A DNA stretch of 62,734 bases from Legionella sp. Lineage in GTDB: Bacteria > Pseudomonadota > Gammaproteobacteria > Legionellales > Legionellaceae. The stretch lies in contig JARLJR010000055.1 of the NCBI GenBank assembly GCA_031291095.1, forward strand, positions 1 to 62,734, given 5' to 3'. The notes under the pieces are model-generated. The model worked only from the letters and a program-made list of their open reading frames with translations, was not told where the DNA came from and searched no databases. The position numbers and the translations under genes were made by a program. Below, in pieces: positions 1-10,299 of this stretch; within the stretch, counting starts at the first letter, position 1; the number at the start of each line of letters is the position of its first letter.

Positions 1-32
1 ATGAAGATAATAGTTCGTGTAAAATGGCGCTT

Positions 33-99
33 ACTTGCATCGTACTTCCTCTATGAGTCTTTGGTCGGAATCAATGAGATCACGTTATACGATGCAAGT
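33..99. repeat. Perfect 12-bp inverted repeat, 43-bp spacing
   Basis: ACTTGCATCGTA at 33-44 is exactly complementary to TACGATGCAAGT at 88-99. The first 188 bases otherwise hold only a 36-codon open frame (1-111) that covers the same repeat. I see no ribosome binding site for it because the window begins at its ATG. The repeat could be a long hairpin or the ends of a small degenerate element. Confidence 0.5.
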
Positions 100-188
100 C
101 CACATTTTTAAAAACGAGTCGATACCTCAGGCCCATGGCCCCAACCTACAAGTAAGTGCAGATATCTAAGCAGCATGGGGACAGTCTG

Positions 189-569
189 CTATTCCGAAGG
201 TCGCTTCAACAACCCCTTCAATTTCTCATACTTTGCAGTTAACTTTGCAATGAGTTTTTCGGGTTGATGTTGCTGTAATTGCGTCTCTAATTGACTGATT
301 CCCAGTTTTAGCTTTTCTAACCGTTGAGCTAATACAGGGGAAGGGCTGCTTTCATATTCTTGGGTGAGCTGCTCATAAAGAGCATGCTGTTGGCTTAAAA
401 AAGTACTAACTCCCTGGAGCTTATTCACTCGGTAATCAATATCTTCTTTTAACTTCTGGAGGGTTGCTTCAGCATGAGTTACACGCTTCCTGCGTGTAAC
501 ATGCTCATTGTGTTGTATTAACTTTTGGGAGGCAAAAGTATTTTTTTTGTCATCAAAAAAAATAGTCAT
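189..569 (-). CDS. Small coiled-coil protein of unknown function
   Basis: This 126-residue protein is charged and rich in Gln, Leu, Lys and Glu, with heptad-like stretches from about residue 30 to the end, so a mostly helical coiled-coil fold is likely. There is no signal peptide or membrane segment. A strong Shine-Dalgarno (GGGAGG) sits just before the ATG. It starts only 17 bases after the stop of the 538-residue gene upstream, so the two probably form one transcript and may act together. I do not recognise the family. A helper or partner of the larger protein is possible but unproven. Confidence 0.7.
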   Translation of the reverse strand: MTIFFDDKKNTFASQKLIQHNEHVTRRKRVTHAEATLQKLKEDIDYRVNKLQGVSTFLSQQHALYEQLTQEYESSPSPVLAQRLEKLKLGISQLETQLQQHQPEKLIAKLTAKYEKLKGLLKRPSE

Positions 570-586
570 TTCTGCCTCCCAAATTT

Positions 587-2203
587 TTAGCGTACGGTGA
601 TAAGATTATTGAGAGTAGAGGAATCAGCTTGTTCCACGGTTTGTGGTACATCAGATTGATACTCTTCTTGAACTACAATCTCGTGTGCATGTTCTTCTTG
701 CTGAATCGCCCTATCAACGACTCTATTAAGAGACTCATCTCCAGTACCAATTTCTATGACTAATTGCATTTGCTCTTCAAATGATACATCTACAACCAGC
801 TCATCATCTTGATTCACTACAGGTGGTAGAGCTGGTGTTATTTGTTCAGCAAGCTCTGCGAATTCTTCTTCACTGAAATTTACATGAAGGATCGCTCGTA
901 AAAGCTGGTCTCGGAAATTTTCAGTTTGAATCGCGTCGTGTTCTGGTAACTGCTCAACAGCTGTGAGCGCTGTTATGCTGCTTAATTTCTCGTTATAAAT
1001 TTCTTTCGAAATTGAATCTACGTGCTCTAGTTCAGTTTGATAAGCTGATAAACGCTGTTCATTAAATCCCATTTTTATAGCGCTTGCTAAGGTTGCGGCG
1101 AACGCCAAACCTGCACCAACTGCACCTAAAATTAACTCTGTAGTGCCAATCAAGGCAATACCAAATGGAGCAAGCACACCGGAGAGTACTAACGCAAAGC
1201 CGATTAAGGTAACTGCAGCTGCTACCGCTGCAAAAATATTGCTACTGTTTCTGCGGAGAAACGACTGCTTACCAGCCACGTCTAATGCTGGTGAGGTTAT
1301 ATTCTCTTTTTGCTTAGCATACCATTCAGGATACCATTCATCTAATTTTTCAATGTTCTTTTGTCGTTTTGCGTCTAAAGCTGCTTTAACTAAGCTGAAC
1401 TGTTGTTCAGTTAGTTGCCACTGTTTTATCTTCATCTCTTGTTGTACTAACTTCGTAACTATCTTTGTACTATAAGGATATGAGCCTGTGTGATATTGAG
1501 CATGGAGCTTCTCTACGTTAGCAAGATTGAGTGTTCCATCCTTAGCGAATAGGCCGCAATCCTTTATTTGTTGACTTAGAGTTTTGGATTTCAAAAAATC
1601 CAGAATAGCCTTTTGCGCATCATTAATATTGACTAATCCCTTGTTTCCCGCAGGAAGCATTTCTGCAGATGAAGTTAATAACACTTGTCTGTCTTCAGGA
1701 GCTGCGGTGGTATTACGTATAATAGTTATAGTCCATAAATTAGGATCTACAAGAGAGTAATCAATGGATATCCCACATGCAACACCTTCATCATCAAAAT
1801 AGCCTAGGGCAATATCGCTTTTCTTGTCTCGGTGATAGTATTCTTGGCGATCTGTACGCTCAGGAGCATCTTTGGCTGTCTTCTGTTTTTCAAAGCGAGG
1901 ATCTTGCAGCATATACATGCTTAACAGCAAGCTGAAGAATGAGCTGGTTAAATTGCCTTGATTATATGCAACGGAAACCGCTGGGTCCATCCAGTGAGCT
2001 ACAAACTCTTCATAGGTTCTGTTATTTGTAGATAAAAATTGGTCACGTTCCAAGTCTTTGAGCAATTGGGTGGAGATCTCTGTACTCGCAGTAGTAAAAT
2101 TCTCAACACAGGCCTCTGGTGAGGCATAAGCTGAAGACATTACAGGATAGATTGCTTTCAGCATGTCTATGTAATTTCCCGTGAGTTTTCTAACTTTAGG
2201 CAT
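587..2203 (-). CDS. Large unknown protein with a central membrane hairpin, effector-like
   Basis: This 538-residue protein has a soluble N-terminal half, then a hydrophobic Ala/Gly/Leu-rich pair of membrane segments at about residues 322-378, then a helical acidic tail. It lacks a signal peptide. The last 60 residues contain Glu-rich runs (QQEEHAHE, VQEEYQ), similar to the E-block seen in many Dot/Icm type IV substrates. It is followed by the small coiled-coil gene in the same direction. The layout resembles the products at 13111-14493 and 16827-18050. I do not recognise a catalytic motif; an effector role is inferred from composition only. Confidence 0.75.
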   Translation of the reverse strand: MPKVRKLTGNYIDMLKAIYPVMSSAYASPEACVENFTTASTEISTQLLKDLERDQFLSTNNRTYEEFVAHWMDPAVSVAYNQGNLTSSFFSLLLSMYMLQDPRFEKQKTAKDAPERTDRQEYYHRDKKSDIALGYFDDEGVACGISIDYSLVDPNLWTITIIRNTTAAPEDRQVLLTSSAEMLPAGNKGLVNINDAQKAILDFLKSKTLSQQIKDCGLFAKDGTLNLANVEKLHAQYHTGSYPYSTKIVTKLVQQEMKIKQWQLTEQQFSLVKAALDAKRQKNIEKLDEWYPEWYAKQKENITSPALDVAGKQSFLRRNSSNIFAAVAAAVTLIGFALVLSGVLAPFGIALIGTTELILGAVGAGLAFAATLASAIKMGFNEQRLSAYQTELEHVDSISKEIYNEKLSSITALTAVEQLPEHDAIQTENFRDQLLRAILHVNFSEEEFAELAEQITPALPPVVNQDDELVVDVSFEEQMQLVIEIGTGDESLNRVVDRAIQQEEHAHEIVVQEEYQSDVPQTVEQADSSTLNNLITVR

Positions 2204-2307
2204 AATGGCATCACTTTTATCTAATTGGATTACTGTAAATATAACATGAAAAGCTTAACTGAACATTAAATGGGCATTATTTGATGGGATTTTATTAAGG
2301 GCTGTAG

Positions 2308-2332
2308 GTTGGGTGCTGCACGCAGCACCAAC
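2308..2332 (-). terminator. Hairpin after spoVR
   Basis: GTGCTGC (2313-2319) pairs with GCAGCAC (322-328 of the same row, 2322-2328), extended by GTTGG/CCAAC with a bulge. It lies a few bases beyond the spoVR stop on the minus strand. A clear T-run is absent, so it may be a transcript-stabilising hairpin or a member of the GTAGGTTGGG-type repeats rather than a strict intrinsic terminator. Confidence 0.45.
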
Positions 2333-2345
2333 TTATTAGAATAAT

Positions 2346-3875
2346 TTATTTTTCATAACCTTCAGGTCTAGACTGATTTATTGGCGGGCAATGATATTCT
2401 GCAGAAGTTTTATTGTCATTATCAACCGCTTGCAGGATTACCGGGAATTGCCATAAAGTGTGAAGATGTTTTAATACTGCCGGTGTTGTTTCTCCTAAGG
2501 GAATGCGATTTTGTTGGGTGTATCTTAAGGTCAGGGAGCGATCCCCTTGTAAATCAACAGAATACACTTGAATATCCGGTTCAAAAGTACCGAGATTATA
2601 TTGTCTGGACAAGGCCTCTCTGATTTTTTGATAGCCGCCATCATCATGGATGGCATTGACGTAGAGCTCAGGGCTTCTGTCATCATCAACAATATGAAAC
2701 AATTTTAAATCGCGAATTAATTTGGGTGATAAATATTGCGCAATAAAACTTTCATCTTTGTAGTTACGCATGGCGGTATCTAGGCTTTTTAGCCAGTCAG
2801 TATTTGCCAGATAGGGGAACCAGGCTTTATCTTCATCGGTCGGATTTTCACAAATGCGCTTGATGTCTTGCATCATATGATATCCCAAAGTATAGGGGTT
2901 AATCCCACTATAATAAGGGCTGTTATAAGAGGGTTGCATGATGACATTCGTATGGCTTTGTAACACTTCCAGCATAAACTCATCGGTGACTAAGCCTTCA
3001 TCATACAGAGCATGCAGCAGGGTGTAATGCCAAAAACAAGCCCAGCCTTCATTCATTACTTTAGTTTGCCCTTGAGGATAAAAATATTGCGCCATCTTAC
3101 GAACAATGCGTACGATTTCTCGTTGCCAGGGCTCAAGAAGTGGTGCATTTTTTTCGAAGAAGTATAAAATATTTTCCTGTGGCTCACTGGGGAAGCGCCT
3201 TTTTTTGCTCTTTTCCACTGCTTGTTTGCTTTGCGGGATGGTTCGCCATAATTCATTGATTTGCGATTGCATGTAAATTTCGCGGTTTTGTTGGCGAATT
3301 TTTTCTTCTTGGATGGATAATGGGGCCGGGTGTTTGTAGCGGTCGACCCCGTAATTCATGACCGCATGGCACGCATCCAATATGGATTCAACCTCATCAA
3401 TGCCATAACGTTCTTCGCAATCAGCGATGTATTTTTTCGCAAAGACTAAATAATCAATAATGGCATCAGCAGAGGTCCACATTTTAAAAAGATAATTATT
3501 TTTAAAAAAGGAATTATGACCATAACAGGCATGCGCAATAACCAATGCTTGCATGGCAATGGTATTTTCTTCCATTAAATAAGAAATACAGGGATTTGAA
3601 TTAATGACCATTTCATAGGCCAAACCCATTTGTCCACGCTTATAACTTTTTTCTACACCAACGAAGTGTTTGCCAAAAGACCAATGGTTGTATCCTATTG
3701 GCATGCCCACTGAGGAGTAGGCATCCATCATTTGTTCTGCAGTAATAACCTCAATTTGATTTGGATACGTATCCAGGCCAAAATCTTTAGCGATACGTGC
3801 AATTTCACGATCATAATCCTGGATTAATTCAAAGGTCCACTCAGCACCGGTGGATAGAGGCTTTTTCTTTCTCAT
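2346..3875 (-). CDS. spoVR: SpoVR family protein
   Basis: The 509-residue product matches the length and character of the SpoVR/YcgB family, with the typical N-terminal segment [23 protein letters not shown] and the conserved histidine-rich central part ([27 protein letters not shown]). Its ATG overlaps the stop of the upstream DUF444 gene by 4 bases (ATGA), which indicates translational coupling. In Enterobacteria and many Proteobacteria prkA, yeaH and ycgB are co-conserved and RpoS-linked; the biochemical role of SpoVR is unresolved. No spore genes are implied here. Confidence 0.93.
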   Translation of the reverse strand: MRKKKPLSTGAEWTFELIQDYDREIARIAKDFGLDTYPNQIEVITAEQMMDAYSSVGMPIGYNHWSFGKHFVGVEKSYKRGQMGLAYEMVINSNPCISYLMEENTIAMQALVIAHACYGHNSFFKNNYLFKMWTSADAIIDYLVFAKKYIADCEERYGIDEVESILDACHAVMNYGVDRYKHPAPLSIQEEKIRQQNREIYMQSQINELWRTIPQSKQAVEKSKKRRFPSEPQENILYFFEKNAPLLEPWQREIVRIVRKMAQYFYPQGQTKVMNEGWACFWHYTLLHALYDEGLVTDEFMLEVLQSHTNVIMQPSYNSPYYSGINPYTLGYHMMQDIKRICENPTDEDKAWFPYLANTDWLKSLDTAMRNYKDESFIAQYLSPKLIRDLKLFHIVDDDRSPELYVNAIHDDGGYQKIREALSRQYNLGTFEPDIQVYSVDLQGDRSLTLRYTQQNRIPLGETTPAVLKHLHTLWQFPVILQAVDNDNKTSAEYHCPPINQSRPEGYEK

Positions 3876-5143
3876 GCCGTTTTCCTTTTAAATAATTCAT
3901 GAAACACAGGATAAATATCTGCAACAGTATCTATGTTTTCCATCGCAAAATTAGGGTATTGTTCTTTAACCAATTGATAGACTTCCCATAAACTTTGATG
4001 ATGGCGTGGCATAATTTCAATATACGCAAAATACTGTAGTAAAGGCATGATTTTATCTTGTAGCAATTCTTGGCAATAAGGTGAATCAGCATTCCAGTTA
4101 TCACCATCAGAGGCTTGGGCCACATAAATGTTCCAGGCTTCCGGTGGGTAGCGTGCTTCAATGATGTTATTCAGTAATTCCAGGGCGCTAGAAACCACCG
4201 TGCCCCCTGTTTCCCTTGAATAAAAAAACTCTTCCTCATTGACTTCTTTTGCGGAGGTATGATGGCGGATAAAGACCAATTCGATTTTTTCATAATTTTT
4301 GGTGAGAAACATATACAGCAAAATAAAAAACCGCTTGGCTATATCCTTTTTTGCCTCATCCATAGAGCCTGATACGTCCATAACGCAGAACATCACGGCC
4401 TGCGTGGAAGGAGAGGGAACCCGTAGGCGATAGTTGTAGCGTAGATCAATCGTGTCAATAAAGGGTACTGCCTGTATTTTCTTTTTTAAATGTTCAATCT
4501 CAAGTTTTAATTCTTTAATAGCCATTGTATCGGGAACTGGCTCCTCGAGTAATAACTCTAATCGTGTTTCAGCAGCTTTTAATTGGCGTTTATAAGGAGA
4601 GGCTAAGGCAATTCGACGACTGCTGGCCTGCTTCATAGAACGCAATACATTGATATTATTAGGAATACCACTAGTGGTTACTCCCGCTCGAACGGTTTTA
4701 AATGTGCTGATACGAGCTAATTCCTTTTTCACTAAATCGGGTAATTCCAGATCTTCAAAATACAAATCGAGGAATTCTTCGCGTGATAATTCAAAAACAA
4801 AATCATCTTCGCCTTCACCACTGTTACTGGCATCGCCATCCCCGCCGCCATCACCACTACCGTTCCCACTAGGTCTTTTAATGCGGTCGCCGCTAATAAA
4901 ATTATCGTTACCTGGTAAAACACGTTCTACGTGCCCACCTCTTCCTTGATGGAATCTGGGTTCGGAAATGTCTTTAGCAGGAATGGAAATCTGTTCGCCT
5001 TGATCAATTTCCGTAATGCTGCGTTTGCCCACGGCATCGGAGACGGCTCTTTTTATTTGGTTTTTATAACGACGAAGGAAGCGTTGGCGATTTACCGTGC
5101 TTTTCTTCCCCGCATTTTGTCGTCTATCAATCAATTGCGACAT
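3872..5143 (-). CDS. DUF444 (YeaH-type) von Willebrand A domain protein
   Basis: This 423-residue protein begins with the basic YeaH-like segment ([21 protein letters not shown]), then a Gly/Asp-rich flexible linker at about 92-112, a helical middle, and a VWA-like domain with the MIDAS motif DVSGS at residues 256-260. The family is a cytoplasmic partner of the PrkA kinase. The gene lies between prkA and spoVR on one strand, 141 bases after prkA, and overlaps spoVR by 4 bases. The Asp/Gly linker is somewhat longer than I would expect, otherwise it looks intact. Confidence 0.92.
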   Translation of the reverse strand: MSQLIDRRQNAGKKSTVNRQRFLRRYKNQIKRAVSDAVGKRSITEIDQGEQISIPAKDISEPRFHQGRGGHVERVLPGNDNFISGDRIKRPSGNGSGDGGGDGDASNSGEGEDDFVFELSREEFLDLYFEDLELPDLVKKELARISTFKTVRAGVTTSGIPNNINVLRSMKQASSRRIALASPYKRQLKAAETRLELLLEEPVPDTMAIKELKLEIEHLKKKIQAVPFIDTIDLRYNYRLRVPSPSTQAVMFCVMDVSGSMDEAKKDIAKRFFILLYMFLTKNYEKIELVFIRHHTSAKEVNEEEFFYSRETGGTVVSSALELLNNIIEARYPPEAWNIYVAQASDGDNWNADSPYCQELLQDKIMPLLQYFAYIEIMPRHHQSLWEVYQLVKEQYPNFAMENIDTVADIYPVFHELFKRKTA

Positions 5144-5235
5144 GATTTAAACTCCGCGACCTAGGTGCCAAATTGTTCTCGCCTCTGCTTCAATGTTCTG
5201 CTCGATAGAGCAGGCATTGGCCATTGTCATTGAGC

Positions 5236-5254
5236 CCCCGCATTTACTGCGGGG
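5236..5254. repeat. Strong hairpin between prkA and the DUF444 gene
   Basis: CCCCGCA (5236-5242) and TGCGGGG (5248-5254) form a perfect 7-bp GC-rich stem with a 5-base loop. On the minus strand no T-run follows, so it is more likely an mRNA processing or stability element that could set different levels of prkA and the downstream pair. Confidence 0.5.
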
Positions 5255-5284
5255 TAAAGAGAGGAGGATTATTGAGTCGTTTTA

Positions 5285-7216
5285 TTATTGTGATTTACGT
5301 ACTCGTAAATACCATTCACAAAGCAGGCGAACCTGTTTGCGTGTATAGCCTTTCTCTATCATCCGAGAAATAAACTCCTCATGTTTTTTCTTGTCATCTT
5401 CAGATGCTTTGGCATTGAAGGAAATGACGGGCAGTAAATCCTCTGTGTTGGTAAACATTTTCTTTTCAATGACGGATCTTAATTTTTCATAACTGTTCCA
5501 CACAGGGTTTTTACCGCGGTTATTTGCCCGTGCACGTAAAACAAAGTTCACCACTTCATTACGGAAGTCTTTAGGATTAGAGATGCCTGCAGGTTTTTCA
5601 ATTTTTTCCAGCTCTAAATTGAGCAAGCTGCGGTCAAAAATTTCGCCAGTGTCTGGATCGCGATAATCCTGGTCCTGTATCCAGAAATCAGCATAAGTAA
5701 TGTAGCGATCGAAAATGTTTTGTCCGTACTCAGAATAAGACTCTAAGTAGGCGGTTTGAATTTCTTTACCGATAAACTCAACATACTTCGCAGCTAAGTA
5801 TTCTTTAATGAAGCCCAAATAGTTTTCTTGAATTTCTTGAGGGAATTGCTCTTGTTCAATTTGACGTTCCAATACGTACATTAAATGAACTGGGTTGGCT
5901 GCAACTTCGCTGTGATCAAAGTTGAATACTTTGGACAGTATTTTGAAGGCAAACCGTGTGGAAACCCCGCTCATTCCTTCATCAACACCAGCAAAATCAC
6001 GATATTCCTGATAGGATTTTGCTTTAGGATCAGTGTCTTTCAAGCTTTCGCCATTATAGACACGCATTTTTGAATAAATACTGGAGTTTTGTGGTTCTTT
6101 CAAACGGGTTAATACCGAAAATTGAGCTAACATGTCCAAGGTGCCTGGAGCACAATGAGCTTGGGTTAATGAGCTGTTATCAATAAGTTTTTGATAAATT
6201 CGTGTTTCTTCGGTTACTCGTAAACAATAAGGTACTTTTACAATATTGATACGGTCAATAAATGCCTCATTGTTTTTATTGTTTCTAAAGGTTTGCCACT
6301 CAGATTCATTCGAGTGAGCTAAAATAATTCCTTCAAAGGGTATGGAGGATAAGCCCTCGGTGGCATTGTAGTTCCCTTCCTGTGTTGCTGTAAGCAAAGG
6401 ATGCAGCACTTTAATTGGTGCTTTAAACATTTCCACAAACTCTAAAAGACCGCGGTTGGCTCGACATAAGCCCCCAGAGAAGCTGTATGCATCGGGGTCA
6501 TCTTGGGAAAACTCTTCTAATTTACGAATATCTACTTTTCCTACGAGCGATGAAATATCTTGGTTGTTCTCATCACCAGGCTCGGTTTTTGCCACCGCAA
6601 TTTGCTTCAAACGAGAAGGTTTGACTTTAACCACTCTGAACTTGCTAATGTCGCCATTGAATTCATGCAAGCGTTTTACGGCCCAAGGGGACATCAGGTA
6701 GCGTAAATGGCGTGAGGGAATACCAAAGCGTTCTAGCAGTAATTCGGCATCTTCCACTGGATTAAATAAGGATAAGGGTGATTCAAATACGGGAGAGCCT
6801 TTAATCGCATAAAAAGGAATATTTTCCATTAAATCTTTTAGTTTTTCTGCAATAGATGATTTACCACCACCCACAGGTCCAAGTAGATAAAGTACTTGTT
6901 TGGTTTCTTCCAAGCCTTGGGCCGCATGTTTTAAGAAGCCAACGATTTGTTCGATTGGTTCTTCCATGCCATAAAATTCTTTAAAAACGGTATATCGTGG
7001 AATAATTTTATTGGAAAAAATACGTGATAATATAGGGTCATGCCGCGTATCAACCATTTCAGGCTCGCCTATAGCCATTAATAAGCGTTCCGCTGGATTA
7101 GCATAAGCTGACGGATCGTTTTTACACAATTCCAGATACTCATCCAAGCCCATTTCTTCTTCTTTATTATCGACGAAGCGCTTGGTATAGCCGGCCAAAA
7201 AATCTTGAGTGTTCAT
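5285..7216 (-). CDS. prkA: PrkA/YeaG serine protein kinase (AAA+ type)
   Basis: The 643-residue product has the PrkA layout: an N-terminal AAA+ domain with Walker A GPVGGGKS at residues 113-120, followed by the PrkA C-terminal domain ending in KKHEEFISRMIEKGYTRKQVRLLCEWYLRV. E. coli YeaG is 644 residues, so it is full length. The start is supported by AAGGGG upstream of the ATG. It is the first gene of a prkA-DUF444-spoVR unit, which in other bacteria responds to nutrient limitation and stationary phase. Confidence 0.96.
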   Translation of the reverse strand: MNTQDFLAGYTKRFVDNKEEEMGLDEYLELCKNDPSAYANPAERLLMAIGEPEMVDTRHDPILSRIFSNKIIPRYTVFKEFYGMEEPIEQIVGFLKHAAQGLEETKQVLYLLGPVGGGKSSIAEKLKDLMENIPFYAIKGSPVFESPLSLFNPVEDAELLLERFGIPSRHLRYLMSPWAVKRLHEFNGDISKFRVVKVKPSRLKQIAVAKTEPGDENNQDISSLVGKVDIRKLEEFSQDDPDAYSFSGGLCRANRGLLEFVEMFKAPIKVLHPLLTATQEGNYNATEGLSSIPFEGIILAHSNESEWQTFRNNKNNEAFIDRINIVKVPYCLRVTEETRIYQKLIDNSSLTQAHCAPGTLDMLAQFSVLTRLKEPQNSSIYSKMRVYNGESLKDTDPKAKSYQEYRDFAGVDEGMSGVSTRFAFKILSKVFNFDHSEVAANPVHLMYVLERQIEQEQFPQEIQENYLGFIKEYLAAKYVEFIGKEIQTAYLESYSEYGQNIFDRYITYADFWIQDQDYRDPDTGEIFDRSLLNLELEKIEKPAGISNPKDFRNEVVNFVLRARANNRGKNPVWNSYEKLRSVIEKKMFTNTEDLLPVISFNAKASEDDKKKHEEFISRMIEKGYTRKQVRLLCEWYLRVRKSQ

Positions 7217-7536
7217 GAGCCATCCCCTTTAACTTATCCCTCAGCAGGATATAACGTGATTTCCTGTATCTCTGCTTCTTTTTATTTATTTTGCAAAGAA
7301 ACTTCTTACATCAAGTATAGGCACTAATTTAAGTAGTTTTCCAGATAACTCAATAAACTTAAATGTTTTTTTATGTTGGCAATGCTAACTATCTTAATAC
7401 AGCAATCGATTTTTGCATTCCCTGGCCTATAATTGACAAATATTTCTATTGTTGCTCAACGTTTTTTTACCATGTACTCATTGATTTATAGAAAACTTTA
7501 GGTGATTCTTATCCACCATTCGCGTTATAAGGGAAA
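7217..7536. other. Divergent intergenic region, prkA / pepN
   Basis: This 320-bp AT-rich stretch separates the divergent starts of prkA and pepN and should carry both promoters. It contains a perfect TATAAT at 7428-7433 and a TTGACA at 7433-7438, but neither has a convincing partner at 16-18 bases on the plus strand. I see no RNA gene or conserved small frame. Confidence 0.5.
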
Positions 7537-10137
7537 ATGATGACCACTCCAGACCGTACCATTTATTTAAAAAACTATCAGGCACCTTTGTTTGCAGTTG
7601 ATACGGTAAATTTAAATTTCGATTTATATGATGATCATGCTTTAGTGAGCAGTGAACTTAAATTAACGCGCCAGCACGCAGGCGCCTTGCATTTATATGG
7701 TGAAGAGCTTGAATTAGTGAGCTTACACCTGAATGGCCAGCAATTGGATGCATCTGCGTATAAGTTAACCGAGGATGGGTTAACCATAGAACATTGTCCT
7801 GATGAAGTGACACTAAAGATTGTTACCCGTATTTACCCACAAAATAATACGCAATTATCCGGACTTTATCGTTCCAATCATCTATTTTGTACCCAATGTG
7901 AGGCAGAAGGTTTTCGCCGTATTACCTATTTCCTTGACCGTCCTGATGTATTAGCCACGTATACCACCCGTATTTCTGCCGATAAAAAGCAGTATCCAAC
8001 ATTATTGTCCAATGGAAATTTAATTGATTCCGGGGATGAGGATAATGGACGGCATTGGGTGGTATGGCAGGATCCCTTTAAGAAGCCTTCTTATCTATTT
8101 GCATTGGTTGCTGGCAATTTAGCGCAGACTAGCGATCAATTTGTTACCTGTTCTGGAAGAACCATTGACTTACATATTTATGTTGAGCCTGGTAATGAAG
8201 ATAAATGTGGACACGCAATGGAGTCGTTAAAGAAATCCATGCGTTGGGATGAGGACGTTTATGGCCGTGAATACGATCTAGATATTTTCATGATCGTGGC
8301 GGTAAGCGATTTTAATATGGGGGCGATGGAGAATAAGGGCTTAAATATATTTAATTCTAAATACATCTTAGCTCGCCCTGATACGGCAACCGATCAAGAT
8401 TTTGCCGGTGTTGAAGGAGTTGTTGCGCACGAGTATTTTCATAACTGGACCGGGAATCGTGTTACCTGCCGTGACTGGTTCCAATTAAGTTTGAAAGAAG
8501 GACTGACGGTTTTTCGCGATCAAGAGTTTTCTCGCGATATGAATTCACGTGATGTGAACCGAATTACCGATGTGAAGGTCTTACGTAGCAGCCAATTTCC
8601 AGAAGATGCCAGCTCCATGGCTCATCCGGTAAGACCGGAGTCTTACCAGGAAATCAATAATTTTTATACCGCCACAGTTTATAATAAGGGGGCGGAAGTC
8701 ATCCGCATGCAGCATACCTTATTAGGTAAAGAGCGTTATCGCAAAGGTATGGATTTATATTTTGAACGTCATGATGGTCAGGCGGTAACGATTGATGATT
8801 TTGTTGCGGCAATGGAAGATGCCAATGGTGTTGATTTAACGCAATTCAAACGCTGGTATAGTCAAGCTGGAACACCAGAAGTTAAAGTAAGTAGTCATTA
8901 CGAGCAAGGACAATTGACCCTTAAAATGGTGCAAACTTGCCCTGCAACTCCAGAATGCAAGGATAAAAAGCCCTTCCATATCCCTATTCGCATGGCTCTC
9001 TTTGATGCTGCAGGGCAGTTAATGCCGATTGAGCAGGAAATCCTCGAGTTAAAAGAGGCAGAGCAAAGCTTTAGCTTTACCGGATTGCGTGAAAAGCCAG
9101 TAATTTCCTTGTTGCGTGAATTTTCTGCACCCATTAAGTTGAAACATGAACTCAGCTGCGATGAACTGATTTTCTTAGTGCGCTATGAAACCGATGGCTA
9201 TGCAAAATGGGATGCCGCACAACGTTTAGTGCTGAATTGTATGAGCGAGTGCTTAAACTCACCTGAAGATAAGTGGCAGATATCAGAGGCTTTAATTGCT
9301 GCATTGAGGTATGTGTTATTGGATGACTCTTTAGATGCCGATTTACGCGCTGAATTACTCACTCCTCCTGGTTTTGAAGAGGTTGCTGCTCTATTAGAGG
9401 CAGTGGACGTGAGTAGAGTAGAAGCCGTTCGTGACTATTTCCGCACGCAATTGGGAACGCATTTATATGCTGAAATCCAATCGCTATATCAACAATTGTG
9501 GCAGGCTGAAGACCATCGTATGAATGGCCCAGCCTATGGCGGTAGGAAGTTACGCAATGTATGTTTGTGGTTAATGATGAAGGCAAATGAAGCGGCCGCG
9601 ATTGATGCCTGCCAGCAACAATTTATTCATGCCAAAACCATGACGGATCAAATCGCAAGCTTTGCACTATTGGCTAATTGTTCTAACCAAAAAATGCGTG
9701 AGCAAGCGGTTAATGATTTTTATCAGCAATGGTCTAAGGACGAGCTCGTCTTGGATAAATGGTTTGCTATCCAGGCAGCCAGTGAGCTTCCAGATGCTTT
9801 AGAACAAGTGCGAAAATTATTAAAGCACCCAGATTTTAGCATTAAGAATCCCAATAAAGCACGCTCAGTAATTGGCGCATTTTGTATGGCTAATCCCCGT
9901 AATTTCCATGCTCCCGATGGCAGCGGCTATCAATTTTTAGCTGAAATGTTGATGACGTTGGATAAGCTTAATCCACAAGTTGCCGCTCGGATGGCCAGTC
10001 CCTTCACTCGCTGGCAACGCTACGATAAGCCACGCCAAATGCTAATGCGTCAACAGCTAGAGCAATTAGCTAAGCAGTCTTTATCTCGCGATTTGGCAGA
10101 GGTAGTATCTAAAAGCTTAGTGGCAGAAATGAAATAA
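7537..10137 (+). CDS. pepN: Aminopeptidase N (M1 family)
   Basis: This 866-residue zinc metallopeptidase has the GAMEN exopeptidase motif at residues 262-266 and the zinc motif HEYFH at 298-302 with the third ligand Glu 19 residues later (SLKEGLTV). Length and motif positions match E. coli PepN (870 residues). It removes N-terminal residues from peptides in the cytoplasm. AAGGG precedes the ATG, and a second ATG follows immediately. It appears monocistronic and is followed by a palindromic repeat. Confidence 0.97.
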   Translation: MMTTPDRTIYLKNYQAPLFAVDTVNLNFDLYDDHALVSSELKLTRQHAGALHLYGEELELVSLHLNGQQLDASAYKLTEDGLTIEHCPDEVTLKIVTRIYPQNNTQLSGLYRSNHLFCTQCEAEGFRRITYFLDRPDVLATYTTRISADKKQYPTLLSNGNLIDSGDEDNGRHWVVWQDPFKKPSYLFALVAGNLAQTSDQFVTCSGRTIDLHIYVEPGNEDKCGHAMESLKKSMRWDEDVYGREYDLDIFMIVAVSDFNMGAMENKGLNIFNSKYILARPDTATDQDFAGVEGVVAHEYFHNWTGNRVTCRDWFQLSLKEGLTVFRDQEFSRDMNSRDVNRITDVKVLRSSQFPEDASSMAHPVRPESYQEINNFYTATVYNKGAEVIRMQHTLLGKERYRKGMDLYFERHDGQAVTIDDFVAAMEDANGVDLTQFKRWYSQAGTPEVKVSSHYEQGQLTLKMVQTCPATPECKDKKPFHIPIRMALFDAAGQLMPIEQEILELKEAEQSFSFTGLREKPVISLLREFSAPIKLKHELSCDELIFLVRYETDGYAKWDAAQRLVLNCMSECLNSPEDKWQISEALIAALRYVLLDDSLDADLRAELLTPPGFEEVAALLEAVDVSRVEAVRDYFRTQLGTHLYAEIQSLYQQLWQAEDHRMNGPAYGGRKLRNVCLWLMMKANEAAAIDACQQQFIHAKTMTDQIASFALLANCSNQKMREQAVNDFYQQWSKDELVLDKWFAIQAASELPDALEQVRKLLKHPDFSIKNPNKARSVIGAFCMANPRNFHAPDGSGYQFLAEMLMTLDKLNPQVAARMASPFTRWQRYDKPRQMLMRQQLEQLAKQSLSRDLAEVVSKSLVAEMK

Positions 10138-10164
10138 TGTAACCGGCCACTAAATCAGTAAAGC

Positions 10165-10237
10165 GTAGGCTGGGCTGAAAAGCCCAGCAAACACAGTTTC
10201 TACCACGCTCAATGCTGGGCTTGACAGTCCAGTCTAC
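10165..10237. repeat. Palindromic intergenic repeat (GTAGGCTGGGCT type)
   Basis: GTAGGCTGGGCT begins at 10165 with its own small hairpin (CTGGGCTgaaaAGCCCAG) and is answered by GCTGGGCTT and AGTCCAGTCTAC, ending at 10237. The element sits between two convergent genes, so it may double as a transcription end. A weaker relative of the GTAGGTTGGG start occurs at 2305. Confidence 0.5.
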
Positions 10238-10299
10238 ATTAAGCGGACCAGCTAAGAGAGCAATTATTAATCGTAGTGAGCGGAGTCTTCCCCTGTTAC

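Noticed and set aside
7428-7438. TATAAT and TTGACA upstream of pepN as a promoter
   Set aside because: They overlap each other and neither has a partner at normal spacing on the plus strand.
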